Shown: positions 1 through 10,746 of the stretch, in pieces
Layout: each line of letters starts with the position of its first letter
Numbering within the stretch: position 1 is the stretch's first letter
Source of the DNA: Bipolaris cookei
Lineage: Eukaryota; Ascomycota; Dothideomycetes; Pleosporales; Pleosporaceae
Assembly: GCA_002286855.1 (NCBI GenBank)
Contig: NRSV01000002.1
Coordinates: 368,152 to 432,151, forward strand
DNA: 64,000 nucleotides
Reading direction: 5' to 3'
The notes under the pieces: model-generated
What the model was told of the DNA's origin: nothing
The model's database searches: none
Seen by the model: only the letters and a program-made list of their open reading frames with translations
Position numbers and translations under genes: made by a program

Positions 1-332
1 CCATCACGGCTTCGCGCTGCTTATTTGTCGGCACAGACCTGATAGCCAGGGCCCTGCGGTTGCATCGACTCCGCGTCACGATGCCCCCACAGCGAGAGTA
101 CATTATGATACGAACAACTGTCTACACGGAAGCTACACACGAGAAGTGGAGGTTAGTGGCCGAGAGCAGCAAGTCGTATTTTAGCATCACTCCTGCACTA
201 CAAGAATTTTCAAAAGACTTGGAGGGGCAGATGGGAGATATGTCGGCAATGCTCAGTCTAGGGGAGAAGAGAGTGTGTGATGGCAAGGATGAGGACGGGA
301 GGGATGATCCAAGCAGAAAGCGTAGGAGGTAG
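1..332 (+). CDS. 3' end of an unidentified gene entering from the left edge
   Basis: The frame starting at base 3 is open from the window edge to a TAG at 330-332, about 109 codons. The C-terminus is acidic then strongly basic, ending in a KRRR cluster that could be a nuclear localisation signal. No domain is recognised. No ATG is required because the frame is open to the edge, so this is probably the last exon of a gene lying mostly outside the window. The stop codon sits inside the 14-bp target-site duplication of the retroelement that follows, so the insertion lies directly at the end of the coding region. It could also be a chance open frame. Confidence 0.4.
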   Translation, partial: ITASRCLFVGTDLIARALRLHRLRVTMPPQREYIMIRTTVYTEATHEKWRLVAESSKSYFSITPALQEFSKDLEGQMGDMSAMLSLGEKRVCDGKDEDGRDDPSRKRRR

Positions 333-475
333 AGTGTGTTGCAAGGCTACGAGCCTCACCTCGATTTAGATAGCCCCTCCCCCACCTACACCAAATTGAT
401 AAACCCACGTAGCTACCTACAGGCCTTCAGCCTGCACGTCTTATATGGCCCTCGGGCTGAAACAGGACGTTAATC

Positions 476-508
<33 letters not shown>

Positions 509-530
509 AACAATAATAGAGTGTGTTGCA
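330..530 (+). mobile_element. SINE-like non-LTR retroelement with (CAA)n tail and target-site duplication
   Basis: An identical 14-bp direct repeat, TAGAGTGTGTTGCA, lies at 330-343 and 517-530 and brackets about 173 bp. The insert ends in a (CAA)n tract that becomes CAATAACAATAA (about 474-516). A simple-repeat 3' tail plus flanking duplication is the hallmark of LINE-mobilised short elements. No protein is encoded. The 3' part (GGCCTTCAGCC, then GTCTTATATGGCC and CTCGGGCTG) aligns with the elements at 58.0-58.2 kb, which supports one family. A clear tRNA-derived A/B box head is not evident, so it could also be a 5'-truncated LINE end. Confidence 0.7.
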
Positions 531-532
531 GA

Positions 533-1963
533 CGGAGCTATCACGGTGAAATGATGTATGTGTGGTTTAGCGAGGCAAGCGGATAGCATGGAACAGACCT
601 GGAATCTTTATGCGCTATGGTGTCATAGAGTGCAGGCCAACGGAACAGAGAATGATTGCAACTGTGAGGCTGTCTCTTGGCTGGACAGATCAAAGGTGAC
701 TGACTGGCTGCTCGACCTACATGGAGCCCAAGGGGTCTGTTCCTGAGTGGTGGACAGGGCCCAAACGGCTACTACGCGTGGGCACTAACAAAGATGCCGT
801 GACTACCGACTGGTTCCCGGGCAAAGAAGCAACGAGATGACCCCACGAGTTGCCACGCAAAATAAGAAACAAAAGGCCGCCTTCGGGCATCACTGAGTGT
901 TTTTTTTGTTTCATCAGGCAGCGTCTGCGGACATGGTTCTGGGGTTCTAGGGTTCTGGGCCATGCCGACATGTCAGGCCACGAGCTGACAGGTGTATCCT
1001 CGCATGTTCGCTGAGGTTCACACGCTACCACCGACATGGGCCAATAGGAAGCGACTCACGTGGTGCTGTGTCCATTGCACCCCTACACCTGATGGCTCCA
1101 GGCTTCGTCATCAAGCCTGGCCGGGTGAGTTGGAGGCGGAGGCATGCAGCGCCAAAACTTGGAACTGTGGCTAGGGAGCCCTGCGAGCTGAGAGAAGAGA
1201 ACAGCAGAGCCGCGCGACACCACAGCAAGGCGGAACGAGTGAACGCGCTGGTGAGCGAAAGGAGGGTGGTGAGAAGCACCACCGGTCAAGGCAGCGGATA
1301 GGGCCGGAGGGGGGCTATGGCGGGCACCATGTTCGCAGCGAGCAAAAGAAGGCATGCGGCCAGTGATCAGTGGTCAGTCAGCAGGGAGAGGGAGGGAGGC
1401 AGAGGCAGGTGGGCGTGGGCGTGGGCGTGGGCGTGGGCGTGGCTGCAAGCAGCAAGCCCAACAGGCAGTCTGCCGTTACGTCATAAGCAGGCCCTGTGCA
1501 CTAAAGACACTGCCCACCTTCGCACCAGCATCAGACAGACGGTAATCTCTACGCCACTCCGCCTGGTCCGACATCGATACTAACATCCTTGGGCCCCAAG
1601 CCGTCCCAACTGTCATCATTGCTCGGCCTGTTAAATACATCTGCCTGCCACTGCCCTGCGACCCTCGACACCTTCCCCTACCCTCCCCCACCCACCTTGT
1701 CACGTCACTTTCCAGCCACTCTTCATTCTTCGTTGCGACCGCCTGCCCAACAAAGATTTGCGCTGATAGCAAACTGAGAAAGCTCTGAGCACTACGCTCC
1801 TTGGTACGCTGGCTGCGCCGACCTTCTTGCTCCCACCCGTGCCCCCAAACTAACAAGCCATGCGCAGCGGACCCCACCTATACGACACTTTGGACCCTTG
1901 AGAGAGAGAACAGCACACGCACACGCAAAGAGCATCCGCCCATCGCGGGTACAGAGCAGCACC
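533..1963. other. Intergenic region upstream of the DUF3824 gene
   Basis: There are only short open frames without protein-like composition. It contains the GGGCGT repeat at 1409-1442. The last 300 bp are pyrimidine-rich, as expected for a fungal promoter and 5' UTR. Confidence 0.5.
1409..1442 (+). repeat. (GGGCGT)5 hexanucleotide microsatellite
   Basis: Five perfect tandem GGGCGT units occupy 1411-1440, with partial units on each side, about 520 bp upstream of the DUF3824 start codon. Confidence 0.9.
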
Positions 1964-3763
1964 ATGTCCGAGTACAGCTATGCACCACCTCGGCACCGAA
2001 ACCGGGAGCCCGAGTACGTGACCGAGACGACATATATTGAGCGCGGCGGCCGTGGAGGCGCAGTGCGTGATCTCGTCTATCGCCCTGCAGCCCGAGAGGA
2101 CAGCATCGAAGAGATCCCCCGTGACTTTCCCCCTGGCACCGAGTTCAGACAGACCAAGTACCGCGAAGAGTATGCGCCACCTCGTCGCACTCGTTCCATG
2201 AATCGTGGCTACGATGACGACTATTATGACCGCCCTCGTCGTCGTGACCGTGGTGGCCGTGACCGCGACTACGATGACTATTCCGAGTACTCTGAGCGCC
2301 CAAAGCCCTCACGCCGCAAGTCCATTGTCGACCAAGTAAAGAGCTTCGGCGAGTCGGCAGGCCTAGGAGGAATCATCGGCGCCGTCACTGGCCGCGAACG
2401 CTCTCGTTCTCGTGACCGCTCTCGTGACCGCGACCGTTCTCGCTATCGTCGGGACGACCGTGGATATGACAGCGACAGGCACGGATACTACGATGACCGC
2501 CGAAGCCGCTATGGCTCCCGTTCACGTAGCCGCAGCCGAGGAGGCGCCAAAGAGAAATGGGAGCAGGCTGCCAAAGCTGCTCTTGTCGCTGGAGCCGTCG
2601 AGGCCTTCCGTAGCCGCAAAGAACCAGGCCCTTGGACTGGTGCCAAAGGCCAACGTATTGCCACTGCCGCTATTGGTGCAGCTGGTATCGACGGTCTCAT
2701 CGACAGAGACGGAAAGCATGAGAAGAGGCACGTTGCTGAATCCGCCTTGGGTGGTCTTGTTGCTTCACGCCTAGCCAACGGCTCTCGCTCACGCTCTCGT
2801 GCTCGTGGCCGCGATGGCTCCAGGTCTCCTTCTCGCTCACGCTCTCGTGCTAGGTCCAGGTCTAGGTCCATTTTTGGACGCTCCCGTTCCCGTGGACGTT
2901 CCCGCTCTCACTCAAGCGATGACGGCAATCGTAATGGTCTCGCTAAAGTTGCTGGTACTGGTGCTGTACTCGCTGCAGGAAAGGCTCTCTATGACCGTGT
3001 GCGCTCCAAGTCTCGTTCTCGACGCGACCGATCTCGCTCTCGCTCTTCCAGCTCCGACAGCTACGTACCATCGCGTAGGGGCAACCGCCGCTCGTACAGC
3101 CGAGGCCGCGGTATGGACGACCAGTATTCCGAAGCCCCTTCCAGGACTAATTCAGATCGCAGACTAGCCGCTCCCGCTGGGGCCGGTGCAGGTGCTCTAG
3201 CAGCACAAAGCGGAGGAGGAGAACGGGGTCGGTGGAATCCTAGTAGCGATTCCGAGTCGTCCACCGATATGGAGGAAAAGCGCAAGAAACTTCGAGGTAA
3301 GGAGCTTCTCACTGCGGGTTTGGCTACGGTAGCCACGATCCACGCCGCCCACGGAGTATACTCGTCAATGGTCGCCTCGGAAAACCGTCGCAAGCTTGTC
3401 AGCGAAGGAGAAATGTCACCAGAGGAAGCACGCAAACGAAAATCCAAAAACATGCTCCAAGACGCCGCTGCCGTGGGTATTGCTGCTCTTGGTATCAAGT
3501 CAGCATACTCTGAATGGAAAGAGATGAACGAGCAGCGTCATAGCGTCAAGGAGCTCGAAGCACGTCGTCGCAAGAGGAGAAAGCTGAGAGAACGACGAGA
3601 GAAGGAGGCCCGCCTCAATGCCCTTGGCAACATGAATGGTCCAGGCGCTAATCCGTACGCATATCCTGTAGCTGCCAACCAGCCCTACCCTGCTACATCC
3701 TATGCGGATTCCAATCCATACGGTGCCGCTGTGCCGCCGCCACCCATGGGTGCGAGGTACTAG
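1964..3763 (+). CDS. DUF3824-type SR-rich protein with glycine-zipper segments
   Basis: A single-exon 599-residue protein. The ATG at 1964 lies in a good context (CACCATGT); the frame is open further upstream but without another sensible start. The N-terminal third is charged and rich in Tyr, Asp and Arg. Arg-Ser dipeptide tracts follow at about residues 150-200, 270-320 and 345-390. Between them are Gly/Ala-rich hydrophobic stretches such as AALVAGAVEAF, IATAAIGAAGIDGLID, GTGAVLAAGKALYD and LATVATIHAAHGVYSS. The C-terminal part has a basic KRRKLRERREKEARL helix and ends Pro/Tyr-rich. This alternation matches the fungal DUF3824 family, whose function is not established. RS tracts would fit RNA- or membrane-associated scaffolding, but that is inference. 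Confidence 0.88.
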   Translation: MSEYSYAPPRHRNREPEYVTETTYIERGGRGGAVRDLVYRPAAREDSIEEIPRDFPPGTEFRQTKYREEYAPPRRTRSMNRGYDDDYYDRPRRRDRGGRDRDYDDYSEYSERPKPSRRKSIVDQVKSFGESAGLGGIIGAVTGRERSRSRDRSRDRDRSRYRRDDRGYDSDRHGYYDDRRSRYGSRSRSRSRGGAKEKWEQAAKAALVAGAVEAFRSRKEPGPWTGAKGQRIATAAIGAAGIDGLIDRDGKHEKRHVAESALGGLVASRLANGSRSRSRARGRDGSRSPSRSRSRARSRSRSIFGRSRSRGRSRSHSSDDGNRNGLAKVAGTGAVLAAGKALYDRVRSKSRSRRDRSRSRSSSSDSYVPSRRGNRRSYSRGRGMDDQYSEAPSRTNSDRRLAAPAGAGAGALAAQSGGGERGRWNPSSDSESSTDMEEKRKKLRGKELLTAGLATVATIHAAHGVYSSMVASENRRKLVSEGEMSPEEARKRKSKNMLQDAAAVGIAALGIKSAYSEWKEMNEQRHSVKELEARRRKRRKLRERREKEARLNALGNMNGPGANPYAYPVAANQPYPATSYADSNPYGAAVPPPPMGARY

Positions 3764-4500
3764 ACCTCCTCCCTCTTATTTCGTTCCTGGTCTTTTAACT
3801 CTTTTGCTGTTGTTTGTTCATTGCGTTGAAGTTGGGGTTAGAGACATTGTTCGATATCCTTTTTTTTTCTATTTTTGGAGCAAGATGCAAAGAAATGGGA
3901 ATATTACAAATGACCTTTTCTCTTGTATTTTGCTGTCGGCTGGCTTTCTCATTTTACACATTGTCCTTGAAAACATATATACAGAAATGCGGAAATGATG
4001 ATGAGTTTTTCATCAGTATGATTAATGAAGAGGCATTGGTGGATTGGGAATTGTTGGAATGCGGGCACGATTATGAATAACGACTCTATGACGACTGTGT
4101 GTGTAGATATCAAATAATGAGTTTTGTTTTTATGTTTTTTGAATCATTTACTCAAAACATATTCTCTTTGTTCCAAAAAAAAGAAAAAAGAAGAAACTAA
4201 GGCAAAGGAAAAGGTCTTATATAATGCATGCTACTCTATTCATGTAAAGGAGAAAAATAGGAAATTAAGTGAATGCCTGAGAAAGTCGACATGTTTTGTT
4301 GGAATTGCAGCCCAACACTAGACATTCTTTGTAGCTGCAAGCTTAAAATGAACCACCGAACAACCATGCCACCCATACATGAAATGAGAGAAGGTGTCGA
4401 CAATACCACTGAACCTCCGAATCTTCCATGAACGATGACATTCCCGTCCGACAAAAGACCCCACCAGTGCATTCAATTATCAGCCACTGAATCCGCACTT
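3764..4500. other. Gap between convergent genes
   Basis: T-rich sequence, presumably the 3' UTRs of the convergent DUF3824 and F-box-like genes. No supported gene is seen. Confidence 0.5.
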
Positions 4501-6139
4501 CTACTCTTCCCCCTCATCCATCTCCGGCTCCTCCACCGCCCAAAGAATAAACGGCCCGTTGTAATCCAACTACGTAGCACACGTCAGTTTATATTCACCC
4601 TTATCCTTCTTTTTTTTTTAAAAAAAAAAAGAAGGAGAAGAAAAAAATTAAACTTACCTGCGTAGCCACCGACTCAGACGCAAACCACCACCTCCCCAAA
4701 ATCGCCCTCCCACCGGGTACCACGACCCCCTCATACGCCCAAAGATTATCCTGATCAGGATCCTCGTAATCCTCGCTGAAATGTTTCATGAAGGTTATAC
4801 GCTGCCAGCCTGAGATACCGCCTTGAGGGGGGAGTGCGTTAAGCCAGCCGAGAGCGCGGTATTCGTCGTCGAGGTCTTGGCCTGTGCCTTCGAATTGGAT
4901 GTGTTGGGGTTGTTTGGGGGAGTGGCGAGCTTGTGTTTTGAGGGGTTGGGCGTCAGTGGAGGGGAGGAGGGAAAGCAGGCGGGATTCGAAGAGTGGGGGC
5001 CAGGGGAGGGGGCGGCCGTTGGGAAAGTGATTGGTTTGTGCGAAGGTGAGTTTGAGGGACTGTTGGGGTATATTAGTGGGGATGAAGCAGGTGGGGAATG
5101 GGGGTTATGTGACGGACCTGGATTTTGCCTTCATCGACATTCTTGTCAATGTAAATTTCGTGGCCTGGGCCTTGCTTACGAAGGCGCTGGACTTCGGAGT
5201 GGTCGAGGAAGGCGTAGGTACCTTTCCAGTACCTGCTTAGTGGGTGAGCACCCTGGCGGAGAGGTTCTCTCCAGGGCGAGGGTTTCTCAGTTGCGTCTAG
5301 CTCGTCGATTTTGTCGAAGAGGGTTTGGGCTTCTTCGTTCATCATGTGGTGGCGGAAGAAATTCATGCTGTGGAGAACCCATTCCAAGTTTAACTTTTTG
5401 TAGTTGTCCAGGAAGATGGGAGCTGCAATGGCGGATTGATAAACGGCAAACTGTGACTCGTCGAATGCGAATATGTTGTGTTCTAGTCCTGGAAGATTGA
5501 AGACGAACTGAGAGCATATCAGCTTGACAGCTGCCAGTGTCTCATCAACGTGGGCAGGTTCGCCGCAGCGGACTGCGGGGGTTCGTCGGTCATTGTTTAG
5601 TAGGCGAGACTTGAGAATGAAATGAATGAGGTGAGCATGATTCTTGCAGCGGAGATGCCCATGCTCATCAATTCCGGTGGCACCGTGGAAGGATTCTGCA
5701 TTTTTCGTTAGATACGCTGATTTGTGCCGGGATATACGTACCAACGATCAAATCTTTCAATACCCTCACAATCCGGGCTTCACTTTTACCATGGCCACGA
5801 AAGAAGCCGTACTTGGTGCCGCATCGCAGCAGCTTCGACCGGCGCTGATACATGCGCCGCAGCTGGTTGTTGGGTGTACCCTCCAAGAAATCATACTTCT
5901 CACGGAACTTTGCATGCCAGAAGGACTGACGGTCAGCGTCGACGGCATCATTTGTAGCGTGGCATATCAACCGGTATGTCGCGATGTCCTTGTCATCGTC
6001 AAGGTAGTAGACGATGGCCTTGTTGAGCTATTAGAAAAATCAGCATACGTACAGTTAACGAGTCGGTAACAAAATCATATACTTCGATGGGAATAGCGTT
6101 GAATGCAGTGTTACTAAACGGTCCCTGAGATTGCGACAT
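4501..6139 (-). CDS. F-box-like hypothetical protein, five exons
   Basis: Exons on the minus strand: 6139-6083, 6027-5742, 5695-5118, 5059-4658 and 4569-4501, giving 463 residues. Frame and splice signals agree at every junction. Joining exons 1 and 2 creates an F-box-like N-terminus (AIPIEL, then DIATYRLIC at about residues 16-45). The C-terminal exon pair brings together GRAILGRWW and GPFILWAVEEPE, an arrangement common in fungal F-box-like proteins of unknown target. F-box proteins generally act as substrate adaptors of SCF ubiquitin ligases, but no substrate-binding repeat is recognised here. The third intron uses an unusual GTCCGT donor and the last intron carries a long T/A palindrome. 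The ATG at 6137-6139 is the only good start upstream of the F-box-like segment. Confidence 0.78.
4605..4635. repeat. Perfect A/T palindrome inside an intron
   Basis: CCTTC-T10-A11-GAAGG forms a near-perfect inverted repeat with no loop, within the last intron (4570-4657) of the F-box-like gene. Confidence 0.85.
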
Positions 6140-7057
6140 GTCGGCTTCGGAGATGGGTGCCAAAAGCAGTAGAAAGGTCAGGTGTTGATCAGTTCAAATG
6201 CCTTGAAGATTGAGCGAGATCCCAAGACTGGCGAAGAAGAAAGCCTCTTATTGTGTAGATTCAATGTGAGAGACAGAAGGTAATCAATCTAGCCGTTACC
6301 GACGCTGGGTTCTCACTTCACGACAGAGGTGAAGGCAGCAGAGCCGCACTGACAGCAGGCGGTAGTACAAGTGGGATGTCCAAGCCAAATACCACTGATA
6401 TGGCAAACTCACTGTGTGATTCAACACATTGACTGGTTTTCCAAGTCTACTTGATTTATCAGAATTGTTTATACATCAAGAGAGAAACCGGTAACCACGG
6501 TCGGCCTAGGTATGCATCGTTGGTATTCAGTGAAGTTGCGTCGAGCAGCGGTGAGCAAGAGTTGCAAACAGACGCACTACTGAACGAACGCGTTTGTTAG
6601 CGACAGAAATATGGAATAAAAGATAGTCCCGTACCAGATCCGGAGAACCGGGACCCAAATGTAATATTCGAAGTCATAGTTGATATTCGTGTGTCGAGTG
6701 AGATGTGAAGAGCATGTTATGTAAGATGATGATCGTAACTACACGTGGTTTTCCAGGAAGGCACTATTGATGACGCCCGATTTCGCTGAGTAACCTTTCA
6801 AATAAAAAAAGAATTAGATACACACTCATACATTGCATATACGACTATCGCTTTTGGTATGTCATACAGGACATGATTTGGTAAATCGTAGTAGCATTGG
6901 TCCATACTGTAATCTCACACTTTCAAATCATACCAATATATCCTGAAGCATCAACACATGTAATTCAATATACACTTGAAAAGAGACGAGAGATTTCAAG
7001 CAGCTCATAAACATGCCACCGAACTGCTGCACTCACAAAAAGCCGCTATGACCATCC
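6140..7057. other. Gap between two minus-strand genes
   Basis: Promoter side of the F-box-like gene and 3' side of the dehydrogenase gene. No open frame with protein-like composition is seen. Confidence 0.5.
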
Positions 7058-8652
7058 TCACACCAAAACACTCATAACAAAAGCCACAACAATCCAATAC
7101 ACGCCACTCCCCAGAATCCACCTATCCACCAAGCCACCCGAAGCATTCGATACAGGGTTCTGTCCTGAATTCGCCGATGCCGTCGCATCCGCACCACCCG
7201 CCACATCACTCATATCCGCAACCCCACTCCCATCCTCCCTCGTAACAACGAAAATCTCCCCTGTAGAATCAGAACTCATGTACAACCTACCCTTAGCATC
7301 CCACGCAAGTCCTACAGGACGGAAGCACGAGCGAGGACAAGCAGATAGGTTCGGGTTAAATACTACATCGATGGCTGCAGTGGTGCTGTTGGATGGGGCG
7401 ACGGGCGAGCCGGCGCCGTCGAAGGGGATGAGGGTGAGTTTATAGCCCGTGGGGTCTTCGCGATTCCTTTTGGAAGGAATGTTAGTAGTAGTAGTGGGTT
7501 TGTTGGTGAGCGAGAGGGGGGGAGGGGGGATTACGTACCAGGATCCGTGCATAGTTACCCATGCCGCGGTGCCATTGGGATTGAATTTGATATCGAGGGG
7601 GGCCATGTGAGCTTGGAAGGCGAGGCGGGGGGCGATCCTGTCATTTTGGCAAAAAGTATCGTTGACGGGTGCGTTTTGGTTTCCAATGGCGAATTGTTGG
7701 CCAACTTCACCGTTGAAATCCGGAACCTCAGAGGTATTCCAGGCTGTGAAGCATGAAGGGTAGCCGTAATTTGCACCTTGAACATTGCTTGCTGTTCCAT
7801 TGAGGGAGCCGTGGAAATTCATTTCCTCGCCAGGATTGTTCTCCTTAATAAGCTGGCCACTTCTCATGATGTTGTCAACGCTGTTCTCTACAGAGTAGAT
7901 GCCGCCTGTCACGGGATCCTCAGCTATACCGACTGAGTTCCTGAGACCCCAGCCGAGAAGCATGCCGGTTGAGGCGTGGTCATAGGCCGAAGAAGTCACA
8001 TTATTCACATTGTAGGCTTTGATGGTAGATACTCCAGTGGTCATGTCCAAGGTCTGAAGATCGATGTTGCCCACGCTACCGCGGGAGATGAGCAGCATAC
8101 CAGGGACCTTCTGGGACATGAGTAGTGTACGTGTAGTATGTCCCTCCTTGTCTCCCATTCCTTGAACAACATCTCTTGCATCAGAAGTAGTCTTGCCTTG
8201 AGAAGCATCGTAGTCCCAGGCGAAGACCTTGCTATGGGAAGATGCATACAGAATACTACCATCTTCGGAGAATGTAATGCCATGATTCAACTGACATTGT
8301 TAGTCAAACCCCGATGGTCATGGCAACGGACAACGGCCAAACTTACAGAGTCATTCTCAATAACGTTTTGCACTGGACCCTCAACACGAACACAAGCTCC
8401 ATCGCCTGTCAGGGATAGTCTACTAACTCCATAGCCCTGCTCAACCACCAGCAGTCCACCTTGACGATCAAACAAAATGCTGCGAGGGTCTCTCAGACCA
8501 TTTGCTACAACCTCGACGCGAAATCCCGGGGCGACCGAAGGAGCCGCGTTCTGTGGGGCAATTGGCTTTTCGCAAGCTGTACCTCGCGCTTGGACCGCTC
8601 CTAGAATGGAGAATGCGCTCAGGCCGACTGCTACCAATTGCTTCGGCACCAT
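7058..8652 (-). CDS. Secreted PQQ-type pyranose/sorbosone dehydrogenase-like protein (AA12-like)
   Basis: Exons 8652-8347, 8290-7539 and 7466-7058 give 488 residues. The N-terminus is a signal peptide (hydrophobic VAVGLSAFSILGAVQARG). The body is a six-bladed propeller of the glucose/sorbosone dehydrogenase fold. Landmarks are GFRVEVVANGLRDPRSILFD, GLLVVEQGYGVSRL, GWGLRNSVGIAEDP, NYGYPSCFTAW, AWVTMHGSWNREDPTGYKL across the second intron, and FRPVGLAWDAKGRLYMSSDS. This matches ascomycete AA12-type pyrroloquinoline-quinone-dependent oxidoreductases that oxidise sugars outside the cell. No haem or cellulose-binding domain is attached. The last 25 residues are hydrophobic after a small-residue Ser/Asn/Gly stretch, suggesting a GPI anchor. 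The exact substrate is inferred only. Confidence 0.88.
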
Positions 8653-10746
8653 TATGGGACGAGTCAGATGACGTGAGAATTGCTCGTAGATGGATTAAGC
8701 TCAACGATAGGCTCGAACAAGAGGAACCCTGGGCGTCAGCAAGGATTCGGCGGCTAAGCCAAAAAATGCAAGATGGAGATTGAGTTTCTGAACAAGGATC
8801 TTTGGCGTATGTTACTAAGTACTCGAAGCAGCTCACCGGTGGCCGTGTTTTAGTCAATGGCTCCTTTTTTGGTGAGTTGGGGGGTCACGATAATACCTGA
8901 GGTGTCGCGTATTTCCCGTCCGCTTCTTCGTCTAGTAGCCGCTTCCAAGACGCGATCCACGTCATTGACTTTTCCAAATCAAAGGATGCCGCGCCTTCAT
9001 CCATCCGATGCTAGGTTACGGTCGCATCCTCAAACAACCACACCACACTTGCGCAATCGGCAATATATGGGAGCCATTGGCTCCAATGTTACCCCACTCT
9101 GTGGTACGAACCGCGTATCGTAATGGCCGGGTAGCCTGTCGTTATAACAAGTAGTTATTGACTGGCCCAGGTAAGTAGAAGGAGAACGTCGAGGATGCTG
9201 CGCAACTCCGTGCAAAGCTACTGTGGCCAAACACTGATTGCGCATTTGCACTTGTGGATGGGACGGACGAGTTAATGGTGGCGGAATATAGTCCCGAGGG
9301 GTATTTTCTTGCAAGCAATACCGTCTTACATGTTGGAAAACCGGAATATGCAGCCCAGAGCGACTGTGCAGAAGATTAGTGCATGGCAGTGCCGGATTTG
9401 CCGCAAACGCCGGCCGTGGGACCGAGATGCGGCGTCGGGGCTGTCTCTTCGTTGACTGAATTGTCATTATAGCCTGACTTGGATTATTGTCGAGTTGAGA
9501 ATGAGTGAAACGTGCGAAGCCAATTAAGGCGTGTGCACGGAGGGAGCCTGTCTCGCTTGGTTGTATGCTCATTGGGGCGTGTAGCAAGGCAGCTTCATCC
9601 TTCGTATCCTCACGGTCTTCTCTCCCGCTCGGGCGGGTCCGAGAGCGAGCGGCATGCAAAGACGATCACAGTGGTAGTGATTACTCTCAAAATGTGTATG
9701 TAACTGCGCCGCATTGCAGCCGGTACCTGCGTACCTCGCCTCTCGATCTGGCATGTGTGAGGTGAGAATCGGAGCAGTAGCGCGTGGCTCGGTTGTCGCA
9801 TGTGCATCAGTCGGGTCCAACAACGGCTCGGTAGCTATGGTTGACATTGTCTAGAAATGTTACTTGGACCGCGCATTTTCACATCGTGCGAGCTATGCGA
9901 GCTAGTCGCCGTCCCGGATACAACCCGTCTTGTAACAGAAAACAAGTACCGGGACCACCACGGCTATTTGTGCATCTGGGCCTTTACGCGGTTGCTAGGG
10001 ACAACACTCATGGCCTCGGGCCGCGACATTTCTCTGACTCAGGTTGATTGCAGACATTACATCATAATTACAGGAGTACCGCTTGATAAGCTAGCGTTAC
10101 AATGCTGTGTATGTATTCGCGTCTCAAGAGACTGGGTCAAGGCCGTTGTGTATCAATGCTATGATTTTTTTTGACAAACGCCCAATGGGGTTCAAGATAC
10201 AAGAGTATCAAGAACATGAGAAAAAGGAAACAAAGGAAAAAAAAACCCCTAACCCGCTTTTGTACACGATGCAGACTGGTGAGAAAACGGGCCGTGGACT
10301 GCACGGCAGACCTTTTCCACACCCAGAGACTAGTATGATGTGCCCCGTGGTCCCAAAAGGACGCTGCAGGTCCTTGGTGCTCCATGATTCTCGATTAAAC
10401 AAAAAGTGAGCATACTCTGTGGTTGCTCTTGATAACAAATACCTCGTCGTGCTCCGCCTGCATCCTGGCCGGGGATATGCTGCAATTATGCAAGTTCACA
10501 TTGCAAGTGCCGTGTCGCTTCAAAGCCCAGTTCTTAGCCTGTATTTGATAGTCGACCGTATCGAAATTAGTATAGGGAAATGTTGATGAAGCCAGTGTGG
10601 CTCCATCGTCGCTCGAACGCTCTCATCCAAATGAAAATAGTCCAGAGGAAACTTTTGTTCCTTCATCAAAACTTTTTTTTCTTGCCCTGAGAGGTGTGGC
10701 CAGCACCAAATGGATCCTGCTCCATAACAGGGTCATATTCATGAGC
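8653..10746. other. Two-kilobase gap without a supported gene
   Basis: Several open frames of 60-209 codons exist but have random composition and no recognisable motif. The left part is the promoter of the dehydrogenase gene. Confidence 0.45.

Noticed and set aside
2412..3167. Alternative frames within the DUF3824 gene
   Set aside because: Shadows produced by Arg/Ser-rich codon bias of the real gene.
9030..9659. 209-codon minus-strand frame
   Set aside because: Arg/Pro/His-rich random composition, no conserved segment, and overlapping open frames on the other strand.
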